Of a stretch of 16,477 nucleotides of DNA, positions 14,677-16,477 are shown piece after piece. The position numbers and the translations under genes are program-made. The DNA is from Victivallales bacterium (GTDB taxonomy: Bacteria; Verrucomicrobiota; Lentisphaeria; Oligosphaerales; Oligosphaeraceae), in NCBI GenBank assembly GCA_017964325.1, contig JAGCSE010000057.1:1-16477 (forward strand), given 5' to 3'. Position 1 is the first letter of the stretch; each line of letters opens with the position of its first letter. The notes beneath the pieces were generated by a model, which did no database searches, had not been told where the DNA came from, and was given only the letters and a program-made list of their open reading frames with translations.

Positions 14677-15864
14677 ATGGAACATCCAGAACGTCATGTT
14701 GCCAAACGCATAGACATGCCCGGGCGATGCAGGGAATTCACCGACTTGGTGTATTCTGGCCGAAGAGAGAAAGGGAAGACCGATTTGTGGCAAAAGCTTC
14801 AAGCATCAGAACGTAAATTCTGGCCTCCTGCCTCGGAATATCATGCCTATATCGGAGAGTTGCATGGACATTGCGCCATGTCCGACGGCTTGCGCAGCCT
14901 CACGCCGGAGCTCTATTTTGAGCGTCTTCGATCATTGCCGGGGCTTGATTTCGCGGCTCTTACCGACCATGATCATGGCGGCGTCGCCGCCGCCGAACTG
15001 TGGGATGAAGGGAAGTGGGAGCGCATCCAGAACGCCGTAAGGCGCTACTACGAACCAGGCAGCTTCACGACATTGCTCGCATACGAAAGGGACTCCTATC
15101 CATGGTACAACAACATGGTCGTCTATTACCGCGATGACCATGGGGAAATGCTTCGAGGCGAACACGATGGAGAAATCACCGGCAAAGAGCTGGACGCCGC
15201 ATTGGCACGTGACGACCTCCTGCTCGTCCCGCATGACACGCAGAGCTTGTCCGCCGGTTGTGATTTCAACTCCATCCCATTGGAACGCATGACGCCGTTG
15301 ATCGAAATCGCCTCTGGCGACAACGACTGCGCGGAATATTTCAACCACCCGCTGTTCAGTGATTCATGCTGCGAAGGGGGCACTTGGCAGGATGCCTTGA
15401 AGCGTGGCGCGCGCATGGGCGTCATCGCCGGCTCTGATTCGCACGACGGATCCGGCGGACTGCGTTTCACATCATCCGGAAAAAACACCGCCCTGACAGG
15501 CGTCTGGGCCAAGGAGAACACCCGTGAAGCCATCTTTGATGCCTTGAAAAAACGCCGGACCTTCGCTTTCACCGGTGGCCGCCTGAAACTGGATTTCCGC
15601 ATCAACGGTCATTACATGGGGGAGGAATTTTCACTTCCCGCAACTGATGACCGATCCATCTACTACGAATTCTCCGGCGACGCCCAGCCTGAACGCATTT
15701 TCGTGGTCAAAAACTGCCGTGACTGGGTCATTCTCACCAAGCCGCAGGCGCTCTTTTTCGACTATCATCCGGAACAGGCGGTGGACTGCTACTACCTGCG
15801 CGTCATCACAAAAGACGGCAGATGGTGCTGGAGTTCGCCTATTTGGATACGCAACGCCCCATAG
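14677..15864 (+). CDS. PHP-domain metal-dependent phosphoesterase-like protein
   Basis: A 395-aa cytoplasmic protein (no signal peptide). ATG 14677 has AGGAG 9 bases upstream; the TTG at 14653 lies before that site. The PHP motifs are all present: GELHGHC (60-66, with His63 and His65), Asp70 in SDG, TDHDH (96-100), a Glu in LAYERDSY (137), PHDTQS (185-190), and GSDSHDGSGG (252-261). These residues bind two or three metal ions in PHP phosphoesterases. The C-terminal part has KKRRTFAFTGGRLKLDFRINGHYMGEEF, a layout shared with the CehA/McbA-like and DUF3604 branches of the superfamily, then a small beta domain (about 310-395). The substrate cannot be told from sequence; other members act on phosphoesters or carbamates. 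Compared with genes at 4600-6500 it is visibly G+C-rich. Confidence 0.88.
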   Translation: MEHPERHVAKRIDMPGRCREFTDLVYSGRREKGKTDLWQKLQASERKFWPPASEYHAYIGELHGHCAMSDGLRSLTPELYFERLRSLPGLDFAALTDHDHGGVAAAELWDEGKWERIQNAVRRYYEPGSFTTLLAYERDSYPWYNNMVVYYRDDHGEMLRGEHDGEITGKELDAALARDDLLLVPHDTQSLSAGCDFNSIPLERMTPLIEIASGDNDCAEYFNHPLFSDSCCEGGTWQDALKRGARMGVIAGSDSHDGSGGLRFTSSGKNTALTGVWAKENTREAIFDALKKRRTFAFTGGRLKLDFRINGHYMGEEFSLPATDDRSIYYEFSGDAQPERIFVVKNCRDWVILTKPQALFFDYHPEQAVDCYYLRVITKDGRWCWSSPIWIRNAP

Positions 15865-15886
15865 CATCATGGCGGTTGATCCGCAT

Positions 15887-15912
15887 CTTGTTGGGCCCCA
15901 ATGTCCAACAAG
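15887..15912. terminator. Hairpin between convergent genes, possible bidirectional terminator
   Basis: CTTGTTGG (15887-15894) pairs perfectly with CCAACAAG (15905-15912) across a 10-base loop. It lies 22 bp after the stop of the PHP gene and 14 bp after the stop of the facing SnoaL-like gene. No T-run follows on either strand, so termination would be non-canonical; position is the main argument. Confidence 0.5.
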
Positions 15913-15926
15913 GCAATATGGCGATG

Positions 15927-16376
15927 TCATCCGTTGGACGGCAAAGCGCCAATGCCCTGCAGGATCCCCGCGATGCCGGTCGCGGCGACATCGCCGACGA
16001 TTTTTCCGTCCGCATCGAATGTGTAGAAATTCATGACGGTCGTCGAAAACGCCTTGCCGTTCGGCTGAAGCCCCGCGAATGGCGCATCGCCCGTGAAAGT
16101 CCCTGTGCACAGCCATTGCACCGCGACGGTTGTCTCGTCGGCCACCTTGTTCATGAGTTTCCACTGCACATCGGGGAAGCTCCGCCGCATGAAATCAACG
16201 ACGCTCAGATATCCTTTTGCGCCATAAAGCGGCGTGGGCGAAACAGGCGTCGTGAACGCGGCGGAGGCGGATATCAGCTCCTCGCCCAACGCCAAGTCGT
16301 TGGTGTTGATGCATGTCTCGAATCTCCGCATTGCCTCGCGGTTTCGTTCGATTTTCATTTCTTTGTCAGTCTGCAT
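15927..16376 (-). CDS. SnoaL-like (NTF2-fold) ester cyclase-family protein
   Basis: A 149-aa protein with the NTF2-fold pattern of SnoaL-like polyketide/ester cyclase relatives. It has an N-terminal helix pair (NREAMRRFETCINTND), a short loop with TPLYGAKGYLSVVDFMRRSFPDVQWKL, the strand VAVQWLCTGTFTGD (84-97), and then NGKAFSTTVMNFYTFDADGKIV (107-128). The typical family length is 130-150 residues, so it is complete. Members range from true cyclases to stress-related or unknown hydrolase/isomerase-like proteins. Nothing here points to polyketide synthesis, so only the fold is claimed. AAGGAG lies 7 bases before ATG 16376. It is a single gene with its own promoter candidate and palindrome upstream. 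Confidence 0.85.
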   Translation of the reverse strand: MQTDKEMKIERNREAMRRFETCINTNDLALGEELISASAAFTTPVSPTPLYGAKGYLSVVDFMRRSFPDVQWKLMNKVADETTVAVQWLCTGTFTGDAPFAGLQPNGKAFSTTVMNFYTFDADGKIVGDVAATGIAGILQGIGALPSNG

Positions 16377-16405
16377 GTCGTATCTCCTTATTGCCTGTCG
16401 GATTC

Positions 16406-16434
16406 ATTCTGGCATTCATGTGAAGTTCTGTCAA
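16406..16434 (-). promoter_or_regulatory. Promoter of the SnoaL-like gene
   Basis: On the minus strand a perfect TTGACA (16434-16429) is followed after exactly 17 bases by CAGAAT (16411-16406), four of six consensus bases. The -10 lies about 30 bases before the ATG at 16376. A second TTGACA sits ten bases upstream (16444-16439). Confidence 0.55.
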
Positions 16435-16439
16435 ACCAT

Positions 16440-16452
16440 GTCAACCGTTGAC
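16440..16452. promoter_or_regulatory. 13-bp palindrome, candidate operator
   Basis: GTCAAC and GTTGAC flank a single central base, giving a perfect inverted repeat directly upstream of the -35 box of the SnoaL-like gene promoter. A dimeric regulator could bind here; no regulator gene is visible in the window. Confidence 0.4.
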
Positions 16453-16477
16453 CGCATTTGGAACATGTGAATTTCAG

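Noticed and set aside
15822..16451. Plus-strand 209-codon ORF
   Set aside because: It is antisense to the SnoaL-like gene, which has a convincing fold pattern, ribosome binding site and promoter; the plus-strand reading has arginine-rich, low-meaning content.

Overview
The window looks like chromosomal DNA of a PVC-group bacterium, most plausibly a Lentisphaerota (Victivallis-like) gut or anaerobic organism. This rests on protein style, not on a marker gene. A membrane protein ends in the C-terminal block with DPFTGK and VGSNCIDDGG that I associate with Planctomycetes, Verrucomicrobia and Lentisphaerae. There is a tryptophan-rich repeat lipoprotein of a kind I associate with Lentisphaerae, and most gene starts are decided by good AGGA or AAGGAG ribosome binding sites. 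No rRNA, tRNA, CRISPR array, insertion sequence or integrase was seen. Most genes are poorly characterised, and the window has no obvious metabolic pathway.

Layout. Positions 1-9968 carry only minus-strand genes, read from right to left. A short unrecognised ORF (9783-9968) overlaps the start of a small membrane protein that carries a perfect 57-bp internal duplication (9328-9786). Two more small membrane-anchored proteins follow (8909-9265 and 8204-8887). A 359-bp non-coding gap then holds four 33-34-bp tandem repeats, most of them able to form hairpins. Next comes a tight run of an AAA_14/DUF4143 ATPase, a secreted protein, a leucine-rich-repeat protein, a 134-aa membrane protein and a helical unknown protein (7844 down to 3468). 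After a 150-bp gap with a possible promoter come a 696-aa membrane protein, a conserved unknown protein, and the first 26 codons of a YheT-type alpha/beta hydrolase that runs off the left edge.

Positions 10172-12394 hold a plus-strand gene for a 740-aa exported protein built from two diverged copies of a ~350-residue unit. It converges on a minus-strand gene (12589-14343) for a 584-aa lipoprotein with ~50-residue W/G/F repeats. The intergenic space between them holds an inverted repeat. A 333-bp divergent promoter region separates the lipoprotein gene from a cytoplasmic PHP-type metal-dependent phosphoesterase (14677-15864). That gene converges, across a hairpin that may be a terminator, on a SnoaL-like/NTF2-fold protein (15927-16376), whose promoter and a 13-bp palindrome lie at the right edge.

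How they work together is mostly unknown. Several genes encode envelope proteins (exported, lipoprotein or multi-pass), and many look lineage-specific. The most unusual elements are the hairpin-bearing tandem repeats upstream of the ATPase, the recent 57-bp in-frame duplication, and the duplicated 740-aa exported protein.
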